A DNA stretch of 64,000 nucleotides from CAZWCX01 sp964632945 (lineage in GTDB: Bacteria; Planctomycetota; MHYJ01; WSZJ01; CAZWCX01): NCBI GenBank assembly GCA_964632945.1, contig CAZWCX010000003.1, positions 62,001 through 126,000 of the forward strand. Reading direction: 5' to 3'. Shown here piece after piece: positions 11,201 through 19,492 of the stretch (the first letter of the stretch is position 1; every line of letters starts with the position of its first letter). Made by a program: the position numbers and the translations under genes. The notes under the pieces are model-generated. The model was not told the DNA's origin. It worked only from the letters and a program-made list of their open reading frames with translations, and did no database searches.

Positions 11201-13319
11201 GCACGCCCTGGCCGATCGGTCGCGGTTGCGATCCCAGATCGCGCGAATGTGGACGGGCGACTACACGATTCGGGCGGCCGCCGCGCTCGAAGATGCCGGG
11301 CAGGCGATCGCCATCGATCCGAACCTGGCCGAGGCATGGCTGGCGCGAGCGATCGCCCGGGCCACGCAGGTGCGCATGGCCCTCCTCAGGGCGACGGTCG
11401 CACCGGAGGACTTCGATGCGGCCGAGGCCGACTTCACCCGCGCCCTGGAATTGAATCCGTCTTCCGTCGACGCCTTGCGCGAACGGGCGCTTCTGCGCAC
11501 GGATCGGGGGAACCGAATCGGCGACCTCGGCGGAGATCCTTCCGCCGCCTGGGCGGGAGCGGAGGCCGATCTCGAACGGGCCGCCGCGCTCGAGCCGAGG
11601 AACCCTCTGGGAAATTGGCTGGCCGGTCGACTCCAACGTGCACGGGCGATGCGCGACCACGCGCGAGGAGTCGACCCGGAGCCTCGGCTCGCCCAGGCGG
11701 AAGCGGAGCTCGATCGGGCGCTGAAGACCGACTCCACGCTGTCGGGAGCGCGGATCGAGAGGTGTGGCCTGCGCCTGGACCGCGGGGCCATGCGGGCCCA
11801 GCGCGGTCGCGATCCTCTCGAGCTCTGGACTGCAGCCGAGGCGGATCTCGAGCAGGCGCTCGTCCGCGCGCCCCGCGATCCGGAAGCCTGGCGATTGCGC
11901 GGCTTCCTGAACCTGGCGCGCGGTCAGTTTGCCATGGGCACGGGTAAGGATCCGACGGAGTCCTTCCGACTCGCGGACGCCGACTTCACCCGGGCGGTGG
12001 ATTGCGCTCCCGAGTACTTCCTTGCCTGGGAGAACCGTGGCCAGCTGGCGGTATCCGCCGCCGCCTACGCCCAGATGCAGGGGCAGCCTTCGGACGCTCC
12101 GCTGCAGGCCGCGGAGGCTTCGTTGCTGCGCGCCCTCCAGCTGAAGCCGGGTTCCGCACGGGTCCAGGAGAGCCTCGGCGCGACGGTTTTCTTGCGGGCG
12201 GAGGCCCGGCGGAATCGGGGGGAGAATCCGGCGGGGGATTTCGAACGGGCCGGGAAGTACCTGGAGGAAGCGGTGCGCCTTGCACCCCGCAGTCTCACGG
12301 CCTGGACCACCCTGGGCGAACTCCGGTCGGCCATGGCGTCCCACGCCCGGTCTTGCGGGGAGGAGTCCGTTCCCTGGTTGGCTCGCGCGGCGACGGCCTT
12401 CCAGCACGTCACGGAGGTGAATCCCCGGGATCCGGGGGCGTGGTTGGGGGTTGGCGGCGTCTGGTTGCGCATCGCCCAGGATGACCTGGAAATGGAGCGG
12501 GATCCCGAGGTCGCTTTGGACCGCGCCGATTCGGCGCTGGCAAAGGCGGTCAGCCTGCATCCGAAATTCGTGCATGCCTGGTCCGCGCGCGGGCGGCTCT
12601 CCGCCCTCCGGGGCACCTACCTGCGTACGCGCGGACAAGACCCGACGTCCGCCTACAGGGCGGGCGACGAGTACTTGACGCGAGCCCTCGAGATCCATTC
12701 CGGGTTCCGACCCGGTCGGTCTGCCCGCGTCGACCTGCAGCGGGAGTGGGCGGCCTATGAATGGTCCCGCGGCGGCGACCCCTCGCCGCGATTGCGTTCC
12801 GCGTTGAGGGATGCGGAAACCCTGCATTCGGGCGATCCCGCTTCCCGGGTACTCCCCGTAGTCGTGGCCGAAATTCGCGCGTCTTTGGCCGCCGTCATCG
12901 CCGACCCCGCCCGGCGCGAAGTGCTGCTGTTGATCGGCCGAGGGTTGTTGCGGTTCCAATCCGGAGACCATGCGGGCGCCCGCACGTGTCTCGAAGAGGC
13001 CATGCGGGCTTCGGCGGGGCCGCCCGAAGGCACCGGCGATACGGGAGACACCGACGTCCGGCTGGTCGCCTCCTCCCACGCGATCCTCGCCCGAATCCTC
13101 GCTCGTGCCGCCGTCGGGAAGGGGGCTCCCTATTCGCCTCCGACCCGCGTGACCCCGACGGAGGCCGGGAAACTCCTGGATGAGGCGTTCCACCACGTCG
13201 ATCGCGCGATCGAGTGCGGAGCGGGGGAGTGGTCGCCGATGGCCCAAGACCCGGACCTGGCGGGCCTGCGTGCAGACCCACGATGGTCGGAGCGCTCGGC
13301 GAGGATCCGGTCGCGCTGA
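8226..13319 (+). CDS. Giant transmembrane Ser/Thr kinase with long TPR array
   Basis: 1697 residues, with GGAGG four bases before the ATG. Domains in order: a helical N-terminal domain (1-135), a Pro/Ala-rich linker, and a kinase domain (219-485) with GRGGMG 226-231, Lys248, HRD 340-342, DFG 360-362 and PPEQ near 387-390. A planctomycete-type juxtamembrane motif and one membrane helix (about 508-524) follow. Then come about 1150 residues of tandem TPR units, recognisable by repeated W/A-A-R-A and DLxRAlxLxP patterns. All catalytic residues are intact. The tail is far longer than in ordinary bacterial kinases and probably forms a solenoid outside the cytoplasm. It shares design and motifs with the kinase just upstream, so the two are likely duplicates that diverged mainly in their tails. 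Substrates cannot be told from sequence. Confidence 0.92.
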   Translation: MPRLTDLLLVALLVETGRTTAGEVESLIEEGKVPLEAALMRALNLTAVEIEAIHARFAAEFRALDPAFPRWLARRRFARRAVARGIVPAARVEEILASAERREQAGETYRRLTAVLLDEPGLDRDRLRELESEDPECRTDPSPKEGDPLDAGADTTRTGVRAIRDERPEPAACQPQGDPEPPARPTAGPSDTATSAGRPIGGRAWPDASPRAGAMLGKYLLFEEIGRGGMGVVYRALDNELGREVALKTLMIQEFTDVDSVSRLIREARTAGGLRHPAIIPVYDVGRIDDVVYYSMALVRGGNLRDALEAGRFPDLRSRVQVLHSVADGVAVAHETGVIHRDLKPANVLLGEGDRILIADFGLAKSLGTGTRLTATGHMMGTPHYMPPEQIRGDLDRMGPPTDVYALGVMLYELLAGRAPFEATAQSELFNRVLRDEPPSPRAKAPHVPIDLETICLRALRKEPEARYSSAREFCEELGRFLRGEAIHSRPERAWERGGRWIRRNPWPAGVVLAAIGMAGLAYGSARQARAEAEAERAAAEHGARVNLERERAADALRSMLREKASVIVDTAIKLRRQGVSLSLAERYFERLREAAEAVAADDPSSAEPHFHLGRMYRALSGFRQALEQQETALGKEPSHVGGLQEHLLLTLRLHAARLQDLRHRWWWERTGRLDSVTLGSKAARAADREGPPSDRELMSADPEARRLQGVLTAGLERLERIAAHAQPPVLPEGRLACLRALVRVAADPAAGGADEGVRLLQACVRDDPGLEEAWLTLGRIRENAGDAEGAVALYTRALAFDRGYAPFLEARAHALRQGGILASEAGRTPADRFAAAQEDLTRAIALDSKGTVRARAILGHLLNDWGVWEGEAGGDGEGRLQQAETVFAGVRDLDPGSVFGWIGQAIVQNNRAILRAMRGEDPLELLQSADGAASRAIGMAPSERMPWRARANARRNLGLACARHGRDGAESWFEGAESDLTEALRRAPDDAHALADRSRLRSQIARMWTGDYTIRAAAALEDAGQAIAIDPNLAEAWLARAIARATQVRMALLRATVAPEDFDAAEADFTRALELNPSSVDALRERALLRTDRGNRIGDLGGDPSAAWAGAEADLERAAALEPRNPLGNWLAGRLQRARAMRDHARGVDPEPRLAQAEAELDRALKTDSTLSGARIERCGLRLDRGAMRAQRGRDPLELWTAAEADLEQALVRAPRDPEAWRLRGFLNLARGQFAMGTGKDPTESFRLADADFTRAVDCAPEYFLAWENRGQLAVSAAAYAQMQGQPSDAPLQAAEASLLRALQLKPGSARVQESLGATVFLRAEARRNRGENPAGDFERAGKYLEEAVRLAPRSLTAWTTLGELRSAMASHARSCGEESVPWLARAATAFQHVTEVNPRDPGAWLGVGGVWLRIAQDDLEMERDPEVALDRADSALAKAVSLHPKFVHAWSARGRLSALRGTYLRTRGQDPTSAYRAGDEYLTRALEIHSGFRPGRSARVDLQREWAAYEWSRGGDPSPRLRSALRDAETLHSGDPASRVLPVVVAEIRASLAAVIADPARREVLLLIGRGLLRFQSGDHAGARTCLEEAMRASAGPPEGTGDTGDTDVRLVASSHAILARILARAAVGKGAPYSPPTRVTPTEAGKLLDEAFHHVDRAIECGAGEWSPMAQDPDLAGLRADPRWSERSARIRSR

Positions 13320-13378
13320 GAAGCCGGAGGACGGGTGCAAGCCCCGCCACACGTCACGTTCGCGCGACCGGCCTTGCT

Positions 13379-13416
13379 TCGATCGGGGCGAACGTTTGCC
13401 TCCCCGCCCCGATCGA
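13379..13416. terminator. 12-bp inverted repeat between convergent genes
   Basis: TCGATCGGGGCG (13379-13390) is followed after 14 bases by its perfect complement CGCCCCGATCGA (13405-13416). It lies in the 238-base gap between the convergent kinase and REC-EAL genes, where a two-way terminator would be useful. No T-run follows on either strand, so intrinsic termination is not certain. It could also be a simple palindrome. Confidence 0.4.
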
Positions 13417-13557
13417 CCCGGTCGCAGCGACCTGCCCCCGCGGTCGGAGGATCGCCTCGGAGCGACCTCGAATCCCGTCCTCCCGCCCGGCACGCGCGCC
13501 GAGCGGGGGCAATCCGTGCCGGTTGAGTGCGGGGAGCCCGGAATCGGCCGCGCCGCT

Positions 13558-15207
13558 TCACTTCGTCCAATCACCGGCCGGTTTGGGTCGGCCGAGCAGA
13601 TACCCCTGCCCGAGGGTGATTCCCAGGGAGCGCAGGCAGGCGAGCTCCGCCTCGGTCTCGATCCCTTCGGCCACCATCAGGGACTCGGTCCGATTGCCGA
13701 AGTAGGCCATCCCGGCGATGAGCGCCTGTTGCGCGGTGTTGGACGGGATGTCGCGAACGAGACCGCAGTCGAGCTTCACGAGCTGCGGGCGCAGTTCGAG
13801 GATGTGTCGCATGCTGGAGAAGCCTGCACCCGCGTCGTCCACCGCGAGGGTGACTTCGCGGCCGAGTCCCTCGATCGCCTTGCGCAGCTCGGCGTAGTTC
13901 TCCACGGGCTCGTGTTCGGTGACCTCCAGCGCCAGTTCGCGCGGGCAGTTGCGCAGGAGATCACGCAGCGGGCCCTGTTCCAGGATGAGCCGGGGGGATA
14001 CGTTGATGCTGAGGTACAGGTTTGCAGGGAACACCTCGGACGCGGAGTCCGCCGCCCGCAGGCAGGCCATCTCCAGCTCCGACCGAAGTCCCAGGGAAGC
14101 GGCCTCGGCGAAACGGAGATCCGGACGCACGCCATCCTTGAACCGGGTGAGGGCCTCGTATCCGACCACGCGAAACTCGTCGATGCGGGCAATGGGCTGA
14201 AACACCGGGGTGAACTGCTTGCCCTCGATGATCCGGCGCATGGCCTCGCGCGCCTTCTCCACATGCTCGTGGCGCGCAAGACCCGGCCCGAGCAGACCGC
14301 CGGCGAAGCCGGCGAAGTCGATGAGCGCAGGCATGCGATGGACGAGTTCCTCGCGCGGGAACTGCAATCGGGCGGAGGTCACGGCCACCTGGAGCAGCGC
14401 GAGAACCACCCCGGCGTGCTCGATCGGAGCGAATGCGCTGGCGCGGATGCCGAGATCCGCAGGCGCAGCGTCGTCCCCGGGCTCCCCGGGCGCAGGCCCC
14501 GATTCGACCCATGGCCCACCCTGAAATCGATCCCGCAGGTGGGAAACGACCTTGTCCGGCAGCAGGGTTCCCGCAGGATGGATCCGCGCCAGCGCGCCCC
14601 GGGAGGCCAGCGTGCGGATCGCTCCGTTCTCCATCGCATGATGCAGGGCCACCGAGGGGATTCCGACGATGCCGGCGAAGCGGTCGATCATCTGCTGAGC
14701 GACTTCTGCCGGACCCGTCTCCGACGGGATGCGGGAGAGGGTCGCGCAGATCGCTCGCCGATCGCGCAGGTCCCGGTCCATCACCTCGGTCCAATACGCC
14801 CGGTCGCGCAGATGGGCGCGCACGCGGGCGAGGAGTTCCGGAAGGGACACCGGCTTGGTCAGGTAGTCGGTCGCGCCCGTGGCCAGGCCCCGGACCCGAT
14901 CCTCGACTTCCGACAAACCGGTGACCATGATGACCGGGAGGGACCGCGTGGCCTCCTGGTCACGCAGTGCGGTGAGGCACTCCAGGCCGTTCATCCGGGG
15001 CATCTGGCAGTCGAGCAGGATCATCGCCACGGGCTGGCGCGCGAGGAGATCCAGGGCTTCCCGACCATCTGCGGCCTGGAGCGTGCGGTATCCCGCGCTT
15101 TCAAGAGCGCCGGCGAACATGTCGCGGATCGGCTTCTCGTCGTCAACCAGGAGGACGGGCAGCGACTCCGCTCGCGCAGGTATCGGGGTGGTTGCGGGAG
15201 GTTTCAT
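13558..15207 (-). CDS. Response regulator with C-terminal EAL (cyclic-di-GMP phosphodiesterase)
   Basis: 549 residues, ATG at 15207. A receiver domain (17-130) carries the acidic pair D22/D23, phospho-acceptor D66, T96 and K118. A middle GAF-like region (about 150-300) follows. The EAL domain (about 327-545) keeps the expected catalytic signatures: YEALTRF, SINVSP, LEVTEHE, AVDDAGAG, VKLD, VAEGIET and the QGYLLGRP ending. It should hydrolyse cyclic-di-GMP to pGpG under control of phosphorylation by an unlinked histidine kinase. It stands alone, convergent with the giant kinase and divergent from the tRNA gene. No good promoter is visible. A TGaTAAGGT extended -10-like sequence on the minus strand ends only 12 bases before the ATG. 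Confidence 0.9.
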   Translation of the reverse strand: MKPPATTPIPARAESLPVLLVDDEKPIRDMFAGALESAGYRTLQAADGREALDLLARQPVAMILLDCQMPRMNGLECLTALRDQEATRSLPVIMVTGLSEVEDRVRGLATGATDYLTKPVSLPELLARVRAHLRDRAYWTEVMDRDLRDRRAICATLSRIPSETGPAEVAQQMIDRFAGIVGIPSVALHHAMENGAIRTLASRGALARIHPAGTLLPDKVVSHLRDRFQGGPWVESGPAPGEPGDDAAPADLGIRASAFAPIEHAGVVLALLQVAVTSARLQFPREELVHRMPALIDFAGFAGGLLGPGLARHEHVEKAREAMRRIIEGKQFTPVFQPIARIDEFRVVGYEALTRFKDGVRPDLRFAEAASLGLRSELEMACLRAADSASEVFPANLYLSINVSPRLILEQGPLRDLLRNCPRELALEVTEHEPVENYAELRKAIEGLGREVTLAVDDAGAGFSSMRHILELRPQLVKLDCGLVRDIPSNTAQQALIAGMAYFGNRTESLMVAEGIETEAELACLRSLGITLGQGYLLGRPKPAGDWTK

Positions 15208-15265
15208 GGTTGCGCTTCTACCTTATCACGCAAGGGGACGTCAATTGCGATCCCCGTGGTTCCGC

Positions 15266-15295
15266 TTGCGCGGTCCCGGGGAGCAGGGGTATCAT
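15266..15295 (+). promoter_or_regulatory. Promoter of tRNA-Arg
   Basis: TTGCGC (15266-15271), an 18-base spacer and TATCAT (15290-15295). The predicted start of transcription lies just before the tRNA at 15305, as usual for a short-leader tRNA transcript. Confidence 0.55.
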
Positions 15296-15304
15296 CGGCC
15301 CCAC

Positions 15305-15378
15305 GCGCCCGTAGCTCAGTTGGATAGAGCGGCGGTTTCCTAAACCGCAGGTCGCAGGTTCGACTCCTGCCGGGCGTA
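15305..15378 (+). tRNA. tRNA-Arg (anticodon CCT)
   Basis: A complete cloverleaf can be drawn. The acceptor strand GCGCCCG pairs with CGGGCGT, with a G:U at the first pair. The D-arm is GCTC/GAGC. The anticodon stem GCGGT/ACCGC encloses the loop TTCCTAA. The T-arm is GCAGG-TTCGACT-CCTGC. The discriminator is A and no CCA is encoded. Anticodon CCT reads the AGG arginine codon. Confidence 0.95.
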
Positions 15379-15657
15379 CTTCAATTAGGAGGCCGGGAAG
15401 CAAGGTTTTCTTGGCTTCGCGGGCGACTCGGGCGTCGCGTTCAAACCGTCCCGACGAGGCCGCAGGCGACCGAAATCGACGGGAGCTCGCGGACCGGGAA
15501 GGGGACCCGGAATTCGCCCGGCCGGTCGAGTCAATCCAACGGGGGATCGCCGGAGCCCGGACCTTGCTGCTTCGATCCCGCAGCGGACCATCCATCGTCC
15601 GTGCCGCGGCGGTGCGGCGCGAGGGTGGATGCGCAGGCGCACGAGGGACGGTCCCGC

Positions 15658-18141
15658 ATGGCAGACCGCTCGGCCAACCCGGATACGCTGCCGCCCGGCA
15701 CCCTGCTGGGGGGGCACGAGATCGTCCGCAGGCTCGGTCACGGCGGCATGGGCGTGGTGTACGAAGCGGTGCAGCTCTCGCTCCGTCGTCGGGTCGCGCT
15801 CAAGGTTCTCGCCCCCCGGTTGGCCGGGAAGTCCAGGTTCGTTGCGCGTTTCGACCGGGAGACCTTCAGCCTGGCCAACCTGAGCCATGCCCACATCGTC
15901 GCCATCTATGATCGCGGCGTCGATGGGGACGTTTTCTATTTCACCATGGAGTTCGTCGCCGGGGAAAGCCTGCGCGACCGGATCCGCCGGGGCGCCCTCC
16001 CCTTGTCTGAGGCCTGCCGGATCGCCGACGAGATCCTGTCGGCGTTGGAGCACGCGCACGAGCGCGGGGTGGTGCATCGCGACGTGAAGCCGGAAAATGT
16101 TCTGCTCGACGGCAAAGGGCAGGTGAAGGTCGCGGACTTCGGCATTGCCCACCTGGACCGGTCGGAGACCCCGGAAGGGGGAGAGGCGGGATCGGCCGGG
16201 AAGAATCTGACGGTGGGAACGATCGGGACGCCGAAGTACATGGCGCCGGAGCAGCGCGCGCGACGAACCTCCGACCACCGGGCGGACCTCTATGCCGCCG
16301 GCGTCGTCTTCTTCGAGATGCTGACGGGGCGTTTGCCGAAGAACGAGGCCGAGGCGCTTTCGTCGCTGCCCGACTCGGTCTCTGCGCCGGTCGGGCGATT
16401 TCTCTGGCGCCTGCTCGCCCAGGATCCGCGCGATCGCTATCCTTCGGCCGCCGCTGCCCGGGAGGCGCTGGTCGAAGCCCGATCCGCGGCGCCGCCCGCG
16501 GGAGCGGTTCCTTCTGGGCTGCGTCCCTCCGGGTCCGCCGGCGCGGGATGGCGCTGGTCGGCCGCCGCGGCGGCCGGGGCGTGCATCCTGGCGGTGGCGT
16601 GGGCGTTCGGACCCGGATCGAGCCGGACCGCCGGCCCGGCGTCGGTGCGTCCCGTCACCGCCGCGGGCGGCGCGGTGCGACCGGCGAACTCCGCGCCGGG
16701 AGGACCCGTCTCCACCCCCACGAGTCCGGGAGGAGGCGGACCGCCTCCTTCGACCGGGGTCCGACCGGCGGTTTCCGGGGGGGCCACGGACCCGGGGACG
16801 CGCCCGGCGGTCCCCGACGCCGGGACCGGGGTGCGGGCGGAGTGGGAGGAGACCGGACGACGGTTTTCCGCAGGGCTCGAGCGCGCCGAATGGCACGCCG
16901 CGACCGCGCTCCTCGCGGGATTCCGATCCCGTCACGAGCGGGAATTGCGGGCCGAGCCGGAACTGTCGGAGGCGCTGGCGGAGGCCGGTCGCGCCCTGGC
17001 GCAGGCGGCGCGTCGCGACTTCGAGTCGAAGCAGGCGGAGGCGACGCGCTTGCGCGAGCAGGGACGGTATGCCGAGGCCCTGCGCGCGGTGGAGCACCCG
17101 GGCGGGTTCGGTCTACCCGATCTGGATGACGCGGCGCGCGAGTCCCTGGCGCGGACGCGGCGGGTCGCGGGCGATGCGGGGCAGGCGCGGGCGCGCGAAT
17201 TGCGCGATGCGGGACAGTGGCGCGCGGCGCTGTCGGCCTTCCGGGAGGCGCTCGAGTTTGCACAGGATCCCGAGCGGGTGGTGGCCCTCAACGGGGAAAT
17301 CGCGGCGCTCAAACGCGCCGTGCGCGCCGGGATTCCGGAAGCCCTCGAGCGTCTCGAGTTCTTCGTCCGCAACGGCCGCTTCGACTACCCGGAAGACCTG
17401 GCCCGCGCGGAGAAGGATCCCGAGCGGGCGGAACTGGCGTCGTTCCTGCGCATCGTGCGCGACGACCTCGAGGCGTTCCGGGGCGGGCGGACCGTGCCGC
17501 GGGATCTCCTGGCGACCTGGCATCTGCAACTGGAACGGACTCCGGTGACGCTCGGCGATCGCGCCGGGGTTGGCGCGGACGAGCGATGCCCGCGCTGCGA
17601 GGGGATGGGCGGGGACGCCTGTGCGACCTGTTCGGGCGGGGGGTCGGTCCGCGGGGTCTGTCCCGACTGCCGGGGGGCGCGGACGGGCGTCTGCCCCAAA
17701 TGCAGCGGCCGCCGGGATGCGAAGTGCGAGTCCTGCGTCGGCAAGGGCACGGTCCCGAAGCGGGTGCGCGTCAAGTGCCAGACCTGCGCGCCCAAGCGGT
17801 GCCCCGATTGCCGCGGGACCGGCTTCGGGATCGGCTACGGGATGTGCGGGCCGTGCGGCGGCGACGGACAGATCGGCACGGCCGGGCGGGTCGGGGGGAA
17901 AATGTGCCCCGACTGCAAGGGGGCCAAGACGATCCTGATCACGGACCACGTGCCGTGTCCGGCCTGCGACAAGAAAGGGGCGCGCCCCTGCACCCACTGC
18001 CGGGGAACCGGGATCTCCAAGTGCCTCCGCTGCGACGCCTCCGGCGAGGTCGCCATGCCCTGCCCTGATTGCGCGGGGGCCGGAGACCGTCCCTGCCTGT
18101 CGTGCAAGGGGTCGGGACGGCGCGCCGGCCCGGGCCGGTGA
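15658..18141 (+). CDS. Ser/Thr kinase with fourteen CxxC motifs (DnaJ-type cysteine-rich tail)
   Basis: I chose the ATG at 15658 (GAGGG upstream). A GTG at 15601 would add 19 residues that look non-coding. The product has 827 residues. The kinase domain (20-275) is complete: GHGGMG 26-31, Lys49, HRDVKPEN with HRD at 140-142, DFG 160-162, APEQ near 196-199. One membrane helix lies at about 299-317, followed by a Pro/Gly-rich linker and helical repeats (about 385-600). The last 180 residues (643-822) carry fourteen CxxC motifs, many as CxxCxGxG, as in the zinc-binding centre of DnaJ but more than three times as many. This should bind several zinc ions or form disulfides, and in this topology it lies outside the cytoplasm. 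A metal, redox or unfolded-protein sensing kinase is my inference. Confidence 0.9.
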   Translation: MADRSANPDTLPPGTLLGGHEIVRRLGHGGMGVVYEAVQLSLRRRVALKVLAPRLAGKSRFVARFDRETFSLANLSHAHIVAIYDRGVDGDVFYFTMEFVAGESLRDRIRRGALPLSEACRIADEILSALEHAHERGVVHRDVKPENVLLDGKGQVKVADFGIAHLDRSETPEGGEAGSAGKNLTVGTIGTPKYMAPEQRARRTSDHRADLYAAGVVFFEMLTGRLPKNEAEALSSLPDSVSAPVGRFLWRLLAQDPRDRYPSAAAAREALVEARSAAPPAGAVPSGLRPSGSAGAGWRWSAAAAAGACILAVAWAFGPGSSRTAGPASVRPVTAAGGAVRPANSAPGGPVSTPTSPGGGGPPPSTGVRPAVSGGATDPGTRPAVPDAGTGVRAEWEETGRRFSAGLERAEWHAATALLAGFRSRHERELRAEPELSEALAEAGRALAQAARRDFESKQAEATRLREQGRYAEALRAVEHPGGFGLPDLDDAARESLARTRRVAGDAGQARARELRDAGQWRAALSAFREALEFAQDPERVVALNGEIAALKRAVRAGIPEALERLEFFVRNGRFDYPEDLARAEKDPERAELASFLRIVRDDLEAFRGGRTVPRDLLATWHLQLERTPVTLGDRAGVGADERCPRCEGMGGDACATCSGGGSVRGVCPDCRGARTGVCPKCSGRRDAKCESCVGKGTVPKRVRVKCQTCAPKRCPDCRGTGFGIGYGMCGPCGGDGQIGTAGRVGGKMCPDCKGAKTILITDHVPCPACDKKGARPCTHCRGTGISKCLRCDASGEVAMPCPDCAGAGDRPCLSCKGSGRRAGPGR

Positions 18142-18173
18142 TGCGATCCTGCGCGCGCGGAGTCGGCGTCGCC

Positions 18174-18202
18174 TTGACGCCCGCCCACGCCTCCCGTACG
18201 AT
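18174..18202 (+). promoter_or_regulatory. Promoter of the MFS gene, nearly leaderless
   Basis: TTGACG (18174-18179), a 17-base spacer and TACGAT (18197-18202). Only 11 bases separate the -10 box from the ATG at 18214 and there is no Shine-Dalgarno sequence, so the transcript should start about five bases before or at the start codon. Confidence 0.55.
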
Positions 18203-18213
18203 CTCCGCCCACG

Positions 18214-19425
18214 ATGTCCGTTTCCGCCAGCCAACGCACCTACGCCGCCGAGAAGCTCCGTGCCGTCGCGCACGGCTTTCTGGAGACCGGGGGGACCACC
18301 TTTCTGCTCCTGATCGCCGTGCGCGCGTACGATGCCAGTCCGAACGTCAAGGCGTTCCTGGCCGCCGCCGGCAGTCTGGGCCTGCTGCTCACGCCGCTCA
18401 CGGTCTCCTGGGTGGCCCGCCTGCGCTGGCGCACGGCGCACGCGGCGGCGCTCCTGACCGGCGTGGGCGCAACCGGGTTCTTCCTGGCCGCGGCTGTGCC
18501 GGCCCTGCCGGTGTTCGTCGCCGGCGCAGTCGTCGCCACCGCCTCCTCGGCCGCGTTGGTGCCGCTGCTCACCCAGATGTATCAGGAGAACTATCCGGAA
18601 CACGCGCGCGGGAAGTGGTTCTCCCGCACGGTCATGATCCGGGTCGCCAGCTTTGCGGTGTGCAGCGAGCTGGCCGGGCGCGCCCTGGCCGCCGATATCG
18701 GCCGATTTCCCTGGCTGCTGCTCGGCTACGCCCTCGCCTTCGTGTTTTCCGCCGGATGTCTCCTGGGTTGCGCCACCGGGCCCCTCAGCGAGGATGGGGG
18801 GCGGCACCCCTTCCGCGCCCTCCGCTACGTGCGCGACGACCGCCTCTTCCGCATCACCCTCGTGTCCTGGATGTTCATGGGATTTGCGAACCTGATGATG
18901 ATGCCGCTCCGCGTGGAGTACCTCGCCAATCCCCGGTACGGCCTGTCGCTGCCCACCGATCAGATCGCGCTCTTGACCGGCGTGATTCCCGGCGCCGTCC
19001 GGCTCTTCCTCGCCCCCGTCTGGGGACATCTCTTCGACCGGATCAATTTCTTCATCCTGCGCGTGATCCTCAATCTCGGCTTCGTCGCCGGCATCGTCGC
19101 TTTCTTCCTCGGCGACACGATGCCGTGGCTGGTCTTCGGGGCGGTCCTGATCGGGATCGCCAACGCCGGCGGGGACGTCGCCTGGAGCCTGTGGGTGACC
19201 AAGATCGCGCCCGCGCACCTCGTCGCCGACTACATGTCGGTGCACACCTTCCTGACCGGCGTGCGCGGTCTCCTGGCGCCGCTGCTCGGATTTCACCTCG
19301 CCGCGCACATCGCCCTGCCGACCCTGGGCTACGGCGCCGCGGCACTGATTCTGCTGGCCAGCGCCCTGCTGGTTCCCGAGTTCCGCCACGGACGCAACGG
19401 TCGACTTGGCGCCGCCGCCTCTTGA
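18214..19425 (+). CDS. Major facilitator superfamily transporter
   Basis: 403 residues, almost entirely hydrophobic segments separated by short charged loops, with the usual MFS two-half organisation (about 10-12 membrane helices). Features include an N-terminal ETGGTTF-type first helix, a basic loop after helix 2 (VARLRWR), and a long central loop near residues 190-205. The substrate cannot be deduced. The best matches by feel are uncharacterised MFS proteins of planctomycetes and deltaproteobacteria. The gene has its own promoter and no ribosome-binding site before the ATG. The next gene's promoter overlaps its stop codon, so the two are probably transcribed separately. A sure membrane carrier, with function otherwise open. 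Confidence 0.85.
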   Translation: MSVSASQRTYAAEKLRAVAHGFLETGGTTFLLLIAVRAYDASPNVKAFLAAAGSLGLLLTPLTVSWVARLRWRTAHAAALLTGVGATGFFLAAAVPALPVFVAGAVVATASSAALVPLLTQMYQENYPEHARGKWFSRTVMIRVASFAVCSELAGRALAADIGRFPWLLLGYALAFVFSAGCLLGCATGPLSEDGGRHPFRALRYVRDDRLFRITLVSWMFMGFANLMMMPLRVEYLANPRYGLSLPTDQIALLTGVIPGAVRLFLAPVWGHLFDRINFFILRVILNLGFVAGIVAFFLGDTMPWLVFGAVLIGIANAGGDVAWSLWVTKIAPAHLVADYMSVHTFLTGVRGLLAPLLGFHLAAHIALPTLGYGAAALILLASALLVPEFRHGRNGRLGAAAS

Positions 19426-19450
19426 CGCGGCCCGGTCGCCGGGGTAGCCT
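19422..19450 (+). promoter_or_regulatory. Promoter of the TraB/GumN gene
   Basis: TTGACG (19422-19427), a 17-base spacer and TAGCCT (19445-19450). The -35 box contains the TGA stop of the upstream MFS gene. Confidence 0.5.
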
Positions 19451-19492
19451 CGTTCCTTCCGTCCCATCGGCCCCTCCCTTCCGGAGACCCGC

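Noticed and set aside
9510..13574. A 1354-codon minus-strand open frame opposite the giant kinase.
   Set aside because: The composition is low-complexity Arg/Gly/Pro with no known fold. The plus strand encodes clear TPR repeats.
15379..15657. A tRNA-associated integration site (att) after tRNA-Arg.
   Set aside because: No integrase, no repeated tRNA 3' end and no phage-like genes were seen. The short hairpin at 15393-15420 is imperfect.
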